DNA of 64,000 nucleotides from Campylorhamphus procurvoides (Eukaryota; Chordata; Aves; Passeriformes; Dendrocolaptidae). The stretch is taken from positions 310,001 to 374,000 of the forward strand of contig WBMV01000852.1 of assembly GCA_013396655.1 (NCBI GenBank), written 5' to 3'. Both the position numbers and the translations under genes were made by a program. Under the pieces are notes generated by a model. It did no database searches and had not been told where the DNA came from. It was given only the letters and a program-made list of their open reading frames with translations. Shown here one piece after another: positions 13,211 to 24,818 of this stretch (position 1 is its first letter; the number at the start of each line of letters is the position of its first letter).

Positions 13211-14304
13211 ATCCTGTCCCCTGCAAGGCAGTGGCTGAGGAGGACTCAGAGAAGAGACTTTGCACCAGTCAGGAGCACAGAAAATACCTACTGAAGGCCA
13301 GCTCTGGGAGACCATGCATGAATATCCCTGGTGTGCACGTTTGTGGGTGTCAGCATCTTTATGGCCTCTGGATAAAGCTTTCCCAGAGCTGGGCACTCCA
13401 GCCAGGCAGGACAGAGCTTGGCAGGCACAGCAGAGCAGCTGCTCTCTTGTTCCCACCCCGCAGGAAAAAGAGTCAGGCTCTCTTGCAACTGAGAGAGTCA
13501 TGACCTGTGACTGAAACTTTTATCTAAAGCCTGAAAATAGAACTGGCCTGATCCTCAACTCCCAGGAAACAGCAGCAGCAGAAGGAGGAGCAGGCAGGCA
13601 TCAGCTCAGCATCAGCAGTTCTTCTCCCTTTTTCTCTCCTCGGTCTCTCAGTAGGTGACCTCCAGTTCTTGCTGCTTCTGCCACCTTCGCCTGGGGAGCA
13701 GCAGTGAACCCAGCCCTGTCCCTTGGAGGGCTGTGGCATCCCCAGGCACAGCCTGTGCTGCTGCAGGCAGGGCTGTGTCTCTGCTTCAGAGCTGCTCACA
13801 GCCCAGCGCTTGCAGGACTCTGAGTCGAAGGCCCCTGCAGAGTCAGCAGCTCATTTTGCCCCCAGACTAATTGCACTGAAATGTGCAGGGCTGTGCTTAG
13901 CCCCGTTCTGGCTTCCCACTAATCACACCACCAAGGCACAGGGATGTAAGTGGCAGGTCAGGGTTATCTGACACATCATGAGCCTGTCTTGGCACTTTGG
14001 GCTTGCTAGTGTCTGCTGGGAAATGCCATAGCTGTGGGCCACAGTGATGCTTCTCAGCAGGTACTGGGAGGGGAGCAGAATGATACCCTTCTTTTGGAGC
14101 ACTGTAAAATGTTCCCCTTCTACTGGCACAAAGTAAATGTGTCTTTAGTCTATGTAAGGCAGGCTAGATGGGAAACAGCATGGCTGAGATGTCATGTTAC
14201 CCATGAAAGTATCTCTTGACACGTATCCTTAGGAGTGACTGAAACAGCGAGAATGCCAGTCAAGGAGTTGTTTTTACATGAGCAAACATCAATTCCTGCT
14301 TTCA
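13211..14304. other. GC-richer spacer between two CR1 copies, no gene seen
   Basis: The stretch from about 13,240 to 13,920 is richer in G and C and in CAG/CTG triplet-like steps than its neighbours. This explains the several overlapping open frames of 66-104 codons on both strands. None has a recognisable domain. Confidence 0.5.
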
Positions 14305-14615
14305 GAGGGAAGCAGAGGGTCAGCACCGATATCTTCTCTGCGGTGACTAGTGAAAGGACCAGATATAGTGGAATGAAACTGTGTCAGGAGACGTTTAGGC
14401 TGGGTATCAGGAAGAGGTTCTTTACCCAGAGGGTGGTCAGGCTCCCCAGGGAAGTGGTCATAGTCCCAAGCCTGACAGAGTACACAAGAAACATTTGGAC
14501 AATGCTCTCAGGCTTATGGTGGGATTTTTGGGGTTGTCCTGACCAGGAGCTGGACTTCAAAGTGATCCTGGTGGGTCCCTTCCTGTTCAGGATGTTCCAC
14601 GATTCTGTATTCTAA
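14305..14615 (+). mobile_element. CR1 LINE 3' end, 5'-truncated
   Basis: This is the best preserved repeat in the window. In order it contains the regions equivalent to 'gcagagggcaggcaccgatctcttctctctggtgacc', 'gaagctgtgtcaggggaggtttaggctggatatcagg' and 'aagaggttctt-acccagagggtggt'. Then come 'ctccccagggaagtggtcat', 'catttggacaatgctctcagg' and 'gtgggatttttggggttgtcctg'. It ends in GATTCTGTATTCTA, a decayed form of the ATTCTATG octamer repeat. It is typical of bird CR1 3' untranslated tails. The 126-codon frame at 14,235-14,615 runs through this tail and encodes no gene. Confidence 0.88.
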
Positions 14616-16139
14616 CTCATCCTGCAACTAGTCCTGCCTTCTGGGCATGAAGGTACCTGCAAAGTCCATAAATTTACTGTGATAATCAAGACAGGAACCA
14701 AAGGAGACTCTGTTCGTGCAAGCATCTGAACATTTTCTTTTATAAGGTTCAGGCTATGAAGAGTTAGTGCACTGTGCCCATGTGGTACTGTCCAGAATGG
14801 AAACAGAAGCATGTGTGTGAGTGTCCAGATTCTACATGCACTTGAGAAGTACTTGGTACTTCAAGGAGAGAAGAATGAACATTTGCTTCTGGGAAGATTC
14901 TTAGTGACATAGGGTTAAAGATGGGAAAAGAAGCCTGTATCTCTAATAATTGCAGAGGAGACAGAATCCCAAAGGTAAAGAGCTCAGACCAAACCTCCCT
15001 TCCTTTTGGTGCTGTGTGACACCTAATAGAATTTCTGCAGCAGAGAGATCTTCACTGTAGCCCTTTGTAGCTGGCACTGATATGTCTACAGCTTCTTTTT
15101 TTTTTTTTTCTCCAGAGGAATTGGAAAGACTATGTCAAATAAAGAGCACAAATCTTGTCTTTGACAAAAATAGCAAAGAGAAGAGTTAAAAAGACCCAGA
15201 AGACAGAAAATTAGTATTTAAAAGAAAAAAAGAAGAGATACAGGCTCACTTTTCAGTTTGTCTGAGTTTTGGCTCACATTTTCTAGTGTTCTTTATATGA
15301 ATGCCAGCAGTTCTTGGAGTTTGAGGTGCACTTGCTGGGTCTGTTACCAATATGTGAAGTGCAGGCACCTTCCCCAGGGCTATGAAGGGAGCAGACTTGC
15401 CCTCCTGGAACTACCTGAGATTTTCTTCCAACGATGAACTTCTCTACAGAAACGAAACACTCTTCAAATTTACTCATTAAGGAAATTGTTACAGATCTTG
15501 CAAATACCATTTGGAATTACTCAGGCAATGAAAGATTCACTGCCACCCTTTGTCAGTAACATGCAGGTACTTTTCCCCAATTTACTCCCAAGGAGAATAC
15601 AGCTAAAAAGATGGACTGGCAGCCAAAGTCTCTGTGGTTGCTGAATGTGCTGTTAACTTCTTGGGCATGACTTTATTTCCTAATGTTTTGGTTTGCTCAT
15701 TAGTAAAGCAAGTACTTTTCCTAATGCTGAAGGTATTTGTAAAATACAACAGGGGTTGTCCATGGAATGCTCTGAGTTCCCTACTCCACTGGAGTGGATG
15801 GAGTGCTGCTACACAAGCCCAAGGTCATGCTGACCTTGATTGCTGGACATGACTAAGCCACCCTTTTCTTTTTTTTTTTCCTGGCTGCTAAAATAGAGGC
15901 ACTGAAAACAGTTCACTCACTTCTGTCATTTTGGTGGATTCCCCTTCACTCTGAGAGCTTCCTTCAAGTCAAATGGTCAAATTATAGAAGGTTTCTGTCC
16001 ATCCCATAGATGCCTCAGAGTGGGAGGAAGCCAGCAAAGATATCACCACAGCAGACATAAGCTGCCCCAACTTAGCCATTACAAGAGACTTTTTCCCATC
16101 ACCTCATCTGAGTAGGAAACAGCTGAGAAGTAATTACGC
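14616..16139. other. Unique non-coding stretch, no gene seen
   Basis: No gene or clear repeat. A run of 14 T at 15,096-15,109 followed by CTCCAG looks like a splice acceptor, but no open exon of note follows it. T-rich runs also occur near 15,870. Confidence 0.55.
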
Positions 16140-16490
16140 CTAATGTTCCCTGATCTCTTCCCTCTTTGCACATGGCAGGCTATTCTGTTTCCGAAACACT
16201 CGCCTCATGTTCATGGCATTTGGCGTGTAGCAGCGAGGTTGAGTCCAGCCCCAGAATGTCTAAAACATTTTCTCCTAATAGATGGCTCACCATAAGCTGG
16301 AAATGCGTCACACACCAGCCATTTATTTCCACATCATAAACTCCTAATGCTTCTTTAGACTGATGGGCTTTTGTATTTGCTAAGACCTGGAAATATGCCA
16401 AATATTCTTCCATGCATGACGCTTCTTTTATTTTAGCCACTGCTGAGTTAATTGTTGGGTATTTCTGGTGCTCCAAAGCCCCTCCATTTG
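16140..16490. promoter_or_regulatory. Candidate conserved non-coding element with an open minus frame
   Basis: This stretch keeps about seven CpGs (for example CCGAAACACTCGCC, GGCGTGTAGCAGCGAGG, ATGCGTCAC and GCATGACGC) amid CpG-poor DNA. It also carries CTCCTAATAG, GAGTTAATTG and TTTATTTCC cores. The minus strand is open for 98 codons (16,476 to 16,180) without low complexity, which is unusual for AT-leaning DNA. The frame begins MEHQKYPTINS and matches no family I recognise. Either a conserved regulatory element or an exon of an unknown gene is possible; I favour the former. Inference only. Confidence 0.27.
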
Positions 16491-19400
16491 CTTCTGGGTA
16501 TTAGCTTAAAGCACTGAGCTGCTCCACAGCTCCGAGCACTCCCTGTATCAGGGAGAGAAAACATTTGTGCTGAGAGATGACCTCCCACCCTGGCCATGAG
16601 GTTTGCATTGCCAGCATTCCCAGGACTTCAGGGAATTCTTGAAGCTGGGACCTGAGCTGTCCTTATGTCCAGGTTCCCACTCAGTGAACTTCTGAATGTT
16701 TTCTTTAAGCTCTGCATGCCACTAATCCTACTCTCTCACTTTTCTGCTTTTTTTTCCTCTTCCACCAATCTTGCCCACTAAAATCCCAGTAGAGTGGCCT
16801 GGCTGGGAGGTTCAGCTTATCAGTGCTTGCTGGAAGGAGAGGTATTTGGGAGGGCAGTGAGGATAAGTGCAGATTTTCAGTGGTGGCTTGACTTCTGTGC
16901 TCAGATCTCTGGTGATCCTGTTGGGATGTAATCTAGAACCAAAAGGCAATTCTGTTCAATTAATCACTTTATTAGCTGATTTCTAAAGGTCTTCTCAACC
17001 TGCTTTCTTGTCTGCTAACTTCCCCATCCTTGCAGTGCTCTGCCCACTCACCTCTCCCTTTAATTTGTTCCTTTTAGGACAAGACTCTGGTAACTGCAGA
17101 ATTTCCTCTTTTCCCCACTGACTCCAAGTCTGCTGTGTTTTTTACAGATTCTCCAACTGCTCAACACTAGTTAAGACTGGGCCAACTTCTCAGCAATAAA
17201 CCCTTCTTTATTTTTTTTTTCCCCAGAGACTTTTGTGTACAAAGCTTCAGGCACAAAAATTGCTTCAGTCCTGAACTTGGCAGACACAGAACAGTAGTAA
17301 ATACCTTTGCCAGGTTAAACCCAATGATAATACTTTTGGCCATTTTTTCAGTAGCAAGAGCATAAAAATAATAGTTTGTATGGAGGAGTGTATGAGCTTA
17401 TTTAACTAGAATGGGTTTGATTTAGCACAAGGATTTTGTGAGGGATTCATCCTCCATACAGCTTATTGCAGTGCTTTAAATCCCTTCTCTTTGGAGGTTA
17501 ATGCAGTTTGTTCATACAAAGATGAGAGTTCTGCAACTTGGCACTTTGTTCTCCAGATGCACCCAGGAACCGAGGAGTTAATCATACCTACAAAGCTCCC
17601 TGCATATGCACATGCATGCAAATACACACAGGCAATGAACGCATGGATTGTTTTCTCTTTGCCCTTTCAAAAAGCTCTGACCTTGTACCAACGCTCTTTC
17701 TGTAGCTACAGAACTGCTCCTTCCAGAGCTCTGCAGAGCTGTTCTCCACAAACAAAAGCTTTGCCTCACCAATGCACAGCACAAAGTACCTGTGAGCACT
17801 GTTCATGAATCCTGGTTTCACAGGCTGACAGCAGACCTCACCACATGCAGTGAATCCTCCAAATGTCAGCTCCTCTAGGGACTGCTTTCAAAGGACAGCA
17901 ATAATAGTAATGCTTTTCACTTCTGCTACACTTCTCATCACAGGATAGCAAAGCATTTTATCAGCATGGGGTCCTGACTACAGGCTTGGAATAACTTTCA
18001 CAAAAGAGGGGTGTCCTGGCATCCCCTGCTCTAGAAGCATTAAAAAAATTCTTGACTCAAGTTCAAACTCCAACAGAACCACCCTTTACAGCTGTGGCTT
18101 GTTCTCACTGAGCTGTAGGACTAGAGGTCTGGACATGCCTAGCCAGGAAAACAGGATGTCATCTTAGGAAGGGAGGAAGAAGGGCCAAGGCAGTTAGAGC
18201 AGTGAAATTCTGCCTTTAGTGAATCCAGACTATGTTAATTAACCAGCTCCATCCAAAGGTGTTTACAAATCACAGCAAACTGCTATAAATAATATTAAAC
18301 ATAAACACCTACAAGATCCCCTCTGCATTATCAGCATACGTCCTGATACAGAATCTCACAGCCATCCCTGTTACAGGACTGTGTAGAGGCAGACAAAATC
18401 TCACACATCAAGATATATGAAATATCTAAACATTTCATGATGCCTAGAAAATTGCTTAGAAAATGCAGTAAGTTTATTCTGAGTCATAATGCGCAACAAT
18501 TAGTGACAAGGGCACAGTTCTTGCCCAAATCCTTGTAAGCACAAAACAAAAGCCTTCCTGTTATAAACACAGAATCATACCACATTGTTTAATTCCACAC
18601 CAAAACACTTCAGATCCCCAGTCCCACTGGAGGGCTTTATATTTATCAAAAATCCAATAGATGAAACCAAAAAGGCATGGCAGAACTCAGCCTGTCCAAA
18701 TTAAAGCCTTTGAGATTCCCTGTAAATCCGTTGCAGAACATAAAAATCATTAATTTATCTCCTAGCTTCACAAGCTACAGACAATTTAGTATCCAAATGC
18801 TGGTAACAGCCTAAAGGTAACTGGGAAAGGGCTTGTGGTCACCAGCACAGACCAGGGGGCTACAGGAACTGCACTTTGCCACAGGTTTGCTGTACCTTCT
18901 TGGTCAAAGTCCTTAACCTTTTGATGCTGGATCTCCCCCTCTGTCCTGGATAACAACTGCTGATTTACTTTGCAAGGCTTTTGTGAAGCTCCATTTGTCA
19001 GTGCCTGTGATGTATTATTTATTATCAAAGACATAAACAATCACATCCTGAAGGCGCCGAGCACATCACCTGCATTTTGATTTCTGCCAAAACCTCTCTT
19101 CCACTCAGGACAAACCCTTTTTCCTTTGCTAATGTAATAGTACTTTATTCAATTATGATTGAATTTAAACAAGCCAATATTCATGTTTGAGGCCATGAAG
19201 CCAGCTCCCAGTTACTGGTTTTCCGGATCGGGGAGGCTCAAGGAAAAGCCACTGGATTTGTGATGCACTGGTGACAAAAAAGCATTGCTAGTTTTGAGGA
19301 CTCCTTGCAAGATGCCTACAATTGGTGGTCCTGTCGGCATCTTCAGCAAGATGTTACTCATGTCTGAAGGACAGCTTTTAGGGTGAAAAATGCCCTGCAC

Positions 19401-20215
19401 AGAGGCTTAAAGAGCAGCAGAATAAACATATGTGAAGAAAAAGCTGAGCAGAGTCCAGATAAAGCACATCTGTCTCTGTTAATGCTACATGGGGTAAATG
19501 CATCTGAGAAAAGGCACATAAAAAGAAGTACATTTTCTATAAATCTTGGTGAAAATATTGACTTGGTTTTCATATTTTTTTCTTCTGGGGATTCTGCTCT
19601 ATCAGGCTCCCTTGTTCCTGTTACAAAACCTGATGACAAACTAGGCAGTGGCTAGATTTAACATCCTGACTGACCTTATCTAACTGACCTTGCACCAAAA
19701 CAGCACAGTGTGCTGCCAAATTTTCCAATTCTCTTCAGTATCTGAAGTCTCAGGAGGTCCATTTCCTAAATAATTCTGCATCTGTTGACCTTATCATACT
19801 GCCCAGAAGCAAAACTGCCAGACAGGTGGTGGGGGCATTTCATCACTCTTGGAAATGTGGGAGCTCTGGGTGCAAAGCCCTTCTTTGAAAACACAGAAGC
19901 ACTGGGTTTGTGGGTGCTGGCGTTGTGGCAAACTACAGGGAACAACGAGGTCTCTGTCACTAAAATGCCTTTAGTTTACAAATTCAGCCAGGAAGAAGTG
20001 TTTAACTAAAATCCTGCCACACTGAAGACTGAACTCAGTTCGAATGAAGTGCTGCACATTTAAAGATGCATGGTTTTAGTTTGGGGAGAACTCTCCTCAG
20101 CACAAAAATAAACCAGAGAAAGTTAGACATGTATCTTGAAACTCTCCAGAAGTTTTATGCTAGTTTACTTGTTATGCAAGCCAAAAATGGGTTTAACACA
20201 AAATGACATTGACTT
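16491..20215. other. Unique non-coding stretch, no gene seen
   Basis: No gene or confident repeat. A T-run lies near 17,211-17,220. Two minus frames and one plus frame overlap at 17,490-17,820 and are mutually exclusive chance frames. The part at 19,120-19,200 contains several TAAT and CAAT cores but nothing decisive. Confidence 0.5.
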
Positions 20216-20610
20216 TTCAATCATTAATGGCACAATCAACTAAAATACATAATCTGTTGCAGTGTTTGTAAACACGTGCAATTAAAGTAGAATAAGATTC
20301 AATTATAATGGATTATGTGTGCATAATAATGCAGATCATGCAATTCCTATTAGTTGGGCTGTACCCTGAGCTCTGTTCAGGAGGAAATTGTATTGAAATG
20401 CTCTATAATGAAGAGGAAATTTTAATGAGAAGACAAGGTTGAAAAAATATTACTCAAAGCAAGAGGAGTGAAAGTGTCCGGAGGCAGAATACAAATGACA
20501 GTAATACAGAGTCATTTGACTGTGTCTCCGGCTTCATGCGAAGATTAGAAATTCACACTTGACAGCTGCTGGGAACGAGGTAGGCACAGCTCGCCCCACT
20601 GGTTGCCACT
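20216..20610. promoter_or_regulatory. Candidate enhancer: homeodomain, E-box and TALE site cluster
   Basis: A dense set of developmental factor-like sites lies in unique AT-rich DNA. There is CATTAATGG at 20,222-20,230, a palindromic E-box CACGTG at 20,273-20,278 and an OTX/PITX-type GGATTA at 20,310-20,315. Repeated TAAT/ATTA cores follow between 20,281 and 20,440. A TALE-type TGACAG at 20,560-20,565 overlaps an E-box CAGCTG at 20,563-20,568. The right end keeps CpGs (GTGTCCGG, CTCCGGC, ATGCGAAG, AACGAGG). This pattern is typical of vertebrate conserved non-coding elements, but conservation itself cannot be seen from a single sequence. Confidence 0.28.
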
Positions 20611-21949
20611 GTTCAGGGAGCAGCTCTGGGCTTCCTCTCCAGATAATTTCCCTACAAGCTTTGCTCATTTTAGGAGTTTCAAGTGGTGCAAGAGACAGAA
20701 TTTAGCTCTCGGTTCTACAAGTGTCTACCTTCTCCCAAACTGCTACTTTTTGGGTGGGGGCAAATAGTACTCCCAAAGATGCTTCATTTAGTTTATTTGC
20801 ACTTTTTCCCCTCTGATAATATCAGCTTATATACAAGGTAGATATGTAGCTATCAAATTTTTGCCTTTGTTCAATCATTCATGGAAGGTGTTTTACTTCC
20901 TATGAATTGCTTTAATTAACTATCACTAGGAGTGGGGGAGGGCCAAAGTACATTTTCTAATGCGCAGAAAATTACTCCTAAAGAGAGTGTAGGTGATACA
21001 GAACGCATAAGAGCTGATCTCAGCTGAAACATGCAGACCTTGTCTCGTTCTGGAAACAGATAGCTCACACGCTACTTTACAGGCCCAGTTATAATGGGTA
21101 CACGTGTATAACAATGCAGACTGTGCTGCACTGATTAGTACATGGCTTTGACTTGACTTAATCAATATTTGAGAGGTGAAAGCAATACAGCATATGAAGT
21201 AAAACAAAATAAATGAGAAACCCACGGTGTTGTGTTGCATTAGCCACACAGTCCTTCAGTGGCTGAAATCCTGAAGGATAACTTGTATTGACTTGGACAA
21301 GGCATTAAGGATATCTGCCCTGAACTTGATGCTGTTGGCACAGAGCATAAAGGTGCACTTCTTTACAGTGATAACAAGTGACTGTAAGTGTAGGAGATTG
21401 AACTGGAAATTTTACATGGAGAAAGAAACTGCTGTGTATATCTGGTTCCACAGTACCACCAAGCATAAGGTCTCTCAGATAATCAAGGGGAAAAGTGTCC
21501 AGGGACCAGAATCCAAATTGTTAATTCTGAACAAATGCTCAGCAGAGGAAATTTGGAATTATATGAAGGAAATGATACTGTCACCAGAGCTCACAGTGAA
21601 CAATAGTCTCATACATATTCCAATATTCATTGCTGTCATGTCATCCCAGCAAGGGATCTGTGCCAGTCCCACAGAGAGCAGTGAGCAGCACGGTGATCTC
21701 CTGGCTCTTCAGTGGGGACTGGGTGATCGCCCTCCACTGCACATCTTCTGGCTTTTTCTTCACTTTAACTTCAAGTGTTGCAAACTATGACGCTTCCTTT
21801 GTCAGGAATTCTTTCTGGATGTTTAGTCTGTTCCCTTTCTCATTTCTGGTTCCTCATACTTGCTGTTGTGCCCGCCATGCCACTTAATTCTTTCCTGTCT
21901 TTGGCATTTATAACTTTCAACACTAGATTGTAATATCTCTCCATAGCCG
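20611..21949. other. Unique non-coding stretch, no gene seen
   Basis: A 165-codon plus frame at 21,293-21,790 shows no domain and ends just before the LINE relic. Its biased tail (tryptophan- and histidine-rich, LHIFWLFLHFNF) looks like translated non-coding DNA. The 20,930-21,150 part keeps several CpGs and could extend the regulatory candidate to its left; support is weak. Confidence 0.45.
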
Positions 21950-23200
21950 TTTTTCTGAGTAAGTGTATTACAAATTCAATTCTTCCAGTCCTGATTTAGC
22001 TTCTTTAATCTTCCTTTATAAATGAATCTCTCCATCCCCTTGATAATTTTTGTTGCTCTTCTCTGAACTCACTATAATTTTTCAATATCTCCTTGCTAAT
22101 GAGTTTCCCAGAACTGAACACACTGTTCCAGGTGAAGTAACAATAGAGCAGCACAAAGGTGGTCTGACCCTGTGCTGCCCCCAGCTGAGGGTTTGAACCT
22201 GTACTGCCCTTTTCCTGCCATATCTCATTTCTAGCTTGGTTCTAACTTGTGACCACAAGTTTGAATGGAGTTGGTGGAATTCACCTACTGTTCTGTTTCA
22301 GGTATTGAGGAAGGAAATTCTAAAATTTCAATTTTTTTAATTTTTTTTTTTTTAGCAAGTATTACTGGGTGCACACATCTGTCCTGAAGACTGCAGTCCA
22401 AACTGCAAGCACTGTCACCCATCGTGGAAGTCAAATCCTGTCTTATATCACTAACTTAGAAAATATCCAAAGTGTACAATTGGGTGTGTAATTCAAAACC
22501 TTCCATTTAAGAAGAATACTAGGCTAAAAGTGTATTTTCATAAGCCTTCAGGCTCACAAGATTCACATCTGAAGAAGCAAACATGCAAAGATATGAACCC
22601 AAACCTCCTTTCTTCCTACCAATGAAAACTGATGCTCTGGTTTGTTCCACCAGACAGGAAAACTGGTCAGTCTTCTGCTCTGTAACTAACCCTGATTTCA
22701 CATTATATCATCTTGACCCAGCTGCTTCGCTCTCTGGATCTGTTTGTATCTTTTGTGGAGGATTTAATTCCTCCTAATTTCATCTCATGTGCGTATCTTA
22801 TTTAAATGTTGCTTTCTTCACCATTTCTAGATGAACAGTGAAAATATTAAATTATAAAGAGTAAACTTTGTGGTTCTTCTACAGTCTCCTCATCTTCAAC
22901 TCCATGCTTTGCCACTCACTGTCAACCTCTCTTTATAGCCTTCCAGACTGTTTTCAATTAAGAAGACAGTGCTCATCCTCAAGCTGATTTAAATTAATTT
23001 TTCTAGAAAGATTTCATGAGGCACAGTATCAAATGCACTACTCAGATGCGAATATATTAGAGCTCCAGCATTCCCTTTACCCGTTAATTTTCTGTTTCTA
23101 TCAGAAAAGCAATCAAGTTTGTCTGGTGAGATTTATTCTTGCTAGACTGACACTGCTGGAGACTTCATGCTGCTGGAAACAGCTCTCAGACGCCAAACAC
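21950..23200 (-). mobile_element. Long CR1-type LINE relic, minus strand
   Basis: Read on the plus strand, the block at 22,035-22,130 (CTCCATCCCCTTGATAATTTT, TGTTGCTCTTCTCTGAACTC, AACTGAACACACTGTTCCAGG) is the reverse complement of the well-known CR1 segment 'gaacactgtgttcagttctg...gagaagggcaac'. Further right, in the correct order, come the regions equivalent to 'atcatctgcaaactt' (about 22,775), 'gatgaaaatattaaat' (22,830-22,855) and 'tccatg...tgccactcac...caacctctctttatagccttccag' (22,900-22,950). The last is 'tcatgaggcacagtatcaaatgcactactcag...aaagcaatcaagtttgtctg' (23,005-23,135), which lies in the reverse transcriptase part. Over 1 kb of colinear but heavily substituted element remains. 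Limits are approximate. The middle (22,250-22,750) is the least convincing section. Confidence 0.7.
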
Positions 23201-23230
23201 CCGTGACCAGAGTTGTCTCCAAGGTAGCTC

Positions 23231-23740
23231 GATGTATCAACACCTCAAAAAAGGGGTGTTTGGGGGACAGAGTTATGCTAATCCTACACTGTGGGCTCAG
23301 TTAATTGGCAGTTCTGTCATTCTTGTACCAATGCAAGCCCAGGCAGGGCTGTGGTTTCTGTCCCAAAACGTTGGGATCCTGCACAATGACCTGAGGCACA
23401 ATTTCCTTCCTGCAGGGCTACAGCCAGGGACTGTGGTCCCTTTACCTGCTGAAAGCTCAGCAACAGGTCTTTTGTTGTGGCAAGGTCATCACAGTACCCC
23501 AGAAAGCCTCGTGCTGGCACATCTGCCTCAGCACCACCTGCAAAGCATCCTGCTCCCTGCCAGGTGTCACCCCCAGGACTCTCTCTGTAGTGGCACTGTG
23601 CCTGGCCAGGATGGGGTCCTCCTGCCTGGAGTCTCATCTCAGATTTAGCAACAAGCTGCTGGCAGCAGTGGCCATTGCCATGAGGGACTGCAGCCACCCA
23701 GGGACCACTGCAGGGACCTTTTCATGGGCCAGATTGTGCC
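23231..23740. other. GC-rich block of unknown origin beside the LINE relic
   Basis: Composition rises sharply to GC-rich between two AT-rich LINE-like stretches. Overlapping open frames of 138 codons (plus, 23,232-23,648) and 126 codons (minus, 23,697-23,317) exist because stop codons are rare in such DNA. Neither shows a domain. The abrupt change at both edges suggests a separate insertion or a recombination-driven GC patch. I found no terminal repeats or target duplication by eye. Confidence 0.35.
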
Positions 23741-23819
23741 ACTGGCATTCATATTCCTCACCTTCATTGCATTCTAAAGCAATACTGATTAGTTTAGAAA
23801 GGGTATAAGATAGATATTC

Positions 23820-24345
23820 AGAAAACAGTGTTTTGGGAGAATTTATTGCTCATTTTAAGCGTCTGTATACACTTTTCTATAGTCAGTTCTTAGTCTTGTC
23901 GCAAATTAGGAGAAATAATCATATGCAGCATGACATTTTCACTGCTTCCCCCAATAACCCAGGCTCATCTGTATCAGCTGATTCATGTACAGGCTCACTT
24001 TCCTTGAAGTATTTTCTCAGATGCTACTAAGAAAAGAGATTTTATTAGCTTTTTCTTATTTCTGAATTGCTCACATTTCTTTTATCTGTCTCATTATAGA
24101 TTCTAGTAATTATTATTTTCATGCTCACCTTTGTTTACTAATTAATGGACATGTCTTCTATCTAGGTTTTTTGCTTGTCTTCCCCCTATGCTCATATAAT
24201 GTGTCTTTCATATTCCCTTTAAATCCTTTGACAGCATTAATTCACTCTGATTTATTTTTTATCCTTATCATTCCCTGCTGAGCTTTAAATGAATCTGTAT
24301 TCTTGTTTGATTCCCTTCCCACCATTTCTTATTTCAGTACAGGAT
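23820..24345 (-). mobile_element. Possible continuation of the minus-strand LINE relic
   Basis: This T-rich stretch contains segments such as TAATTATTATTTTCATGCTCA and TTTAAATCCTTTGACAG. They loosely resemble, in reverse orientation, the upstream part of a CR1 reverse transcriptase region ('ctaatgtatttaaagaa...ttgcctttta...'). The order would be right for the same insertion that occupies 21,950-23,200. Similarity is weak and the assignment is tentative; plain AT-rich DNA is the alternative. Confidence 0.25.
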
Positions 24346-24744
24346 TTTAACCTCACATCTTTGAGCAGTCCCTTGTGAAGTGACTGTAACTGTTGCAGAT
24401 AACAAACTTCTCATGCACACTTATTAGCGATGCTGACTGTGCATACCTGATTGTCACAGAGACTGGAGGGGTCAAATCTGAAAGTGGTCTCTTGTGAATT
24501 ATGGGAACAGGGCCTCCAGGACAAAGACCACTGCCACTGAGACCTCCTAAGTTGAGCATTCTTCCATGACTCAGGCAAGCTGAAGGTGGGATCCCACCCC
24601 AAAACACCCACTGACTCCCCAGAGCGAGCAGCAGTACCAGCAAATTCATCAGGGTCCTTCAAAGAATCGCTGGCATACACCCGATGCATGTGCTCAGAAA
24701 AAGCAAGAAACCTCTTTCTATCAGTAATTAGTTCCTTAAATAAT
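24346..24744. other. Unique spacer, nothing recognised
   Basis: Two short minus frames overlap here (24,353-24,689) in mildly GC-rich DNA. No domain, repeat or motif was recognised. Confidence 0.5.
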
Positions 24745-24818
24745 TAGTAATTATTTGTATAGTACTTTGAAGATGTTAAGTGCTCTATAAGTACACACAT
24801 TATTTTGGCATTTAGGGG
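24745..24818 (+). repeat. Amniote MIR/CORE-SINE 3' tail fragment
   Basis: The segment reads GTATAGTACTTTGAAGATGTTAAGTGCTCTATAAGTACACACATTATT, close to the 3' tail shared by amniote MIR-type SINEs ('gtaaagcactttgagatgaaaagtgctatataagtgcaaattatt'). The 5' part of the element is not visible. Short, but the spacing of the two conserved blocks is right. Confidence 0.5.

Noticed and set aside
14235..14615. 126-codon plus frame that might be called a gene
   Set aside because: It runs through the CR1 3' untranslated tail and has no homology beyond that repeat.
15096..15115. T14 followed by CTCCAG, resembling a splice acceptor
   Set aside because: No branch point or plausible exon follows; poly(T) tracts are common here.
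21293..21790. 165-codon plus frame
   Set aside because: No recognisable domain, irregular composition, and it ends beside the LINE relic; likely chance.
23317..23697. 126-codon minus frame in the GC-rich block, overlapping a 138-codon plus frame
   Set aside because: Mutually overlapping frames in GC-rich DNA with no family match.
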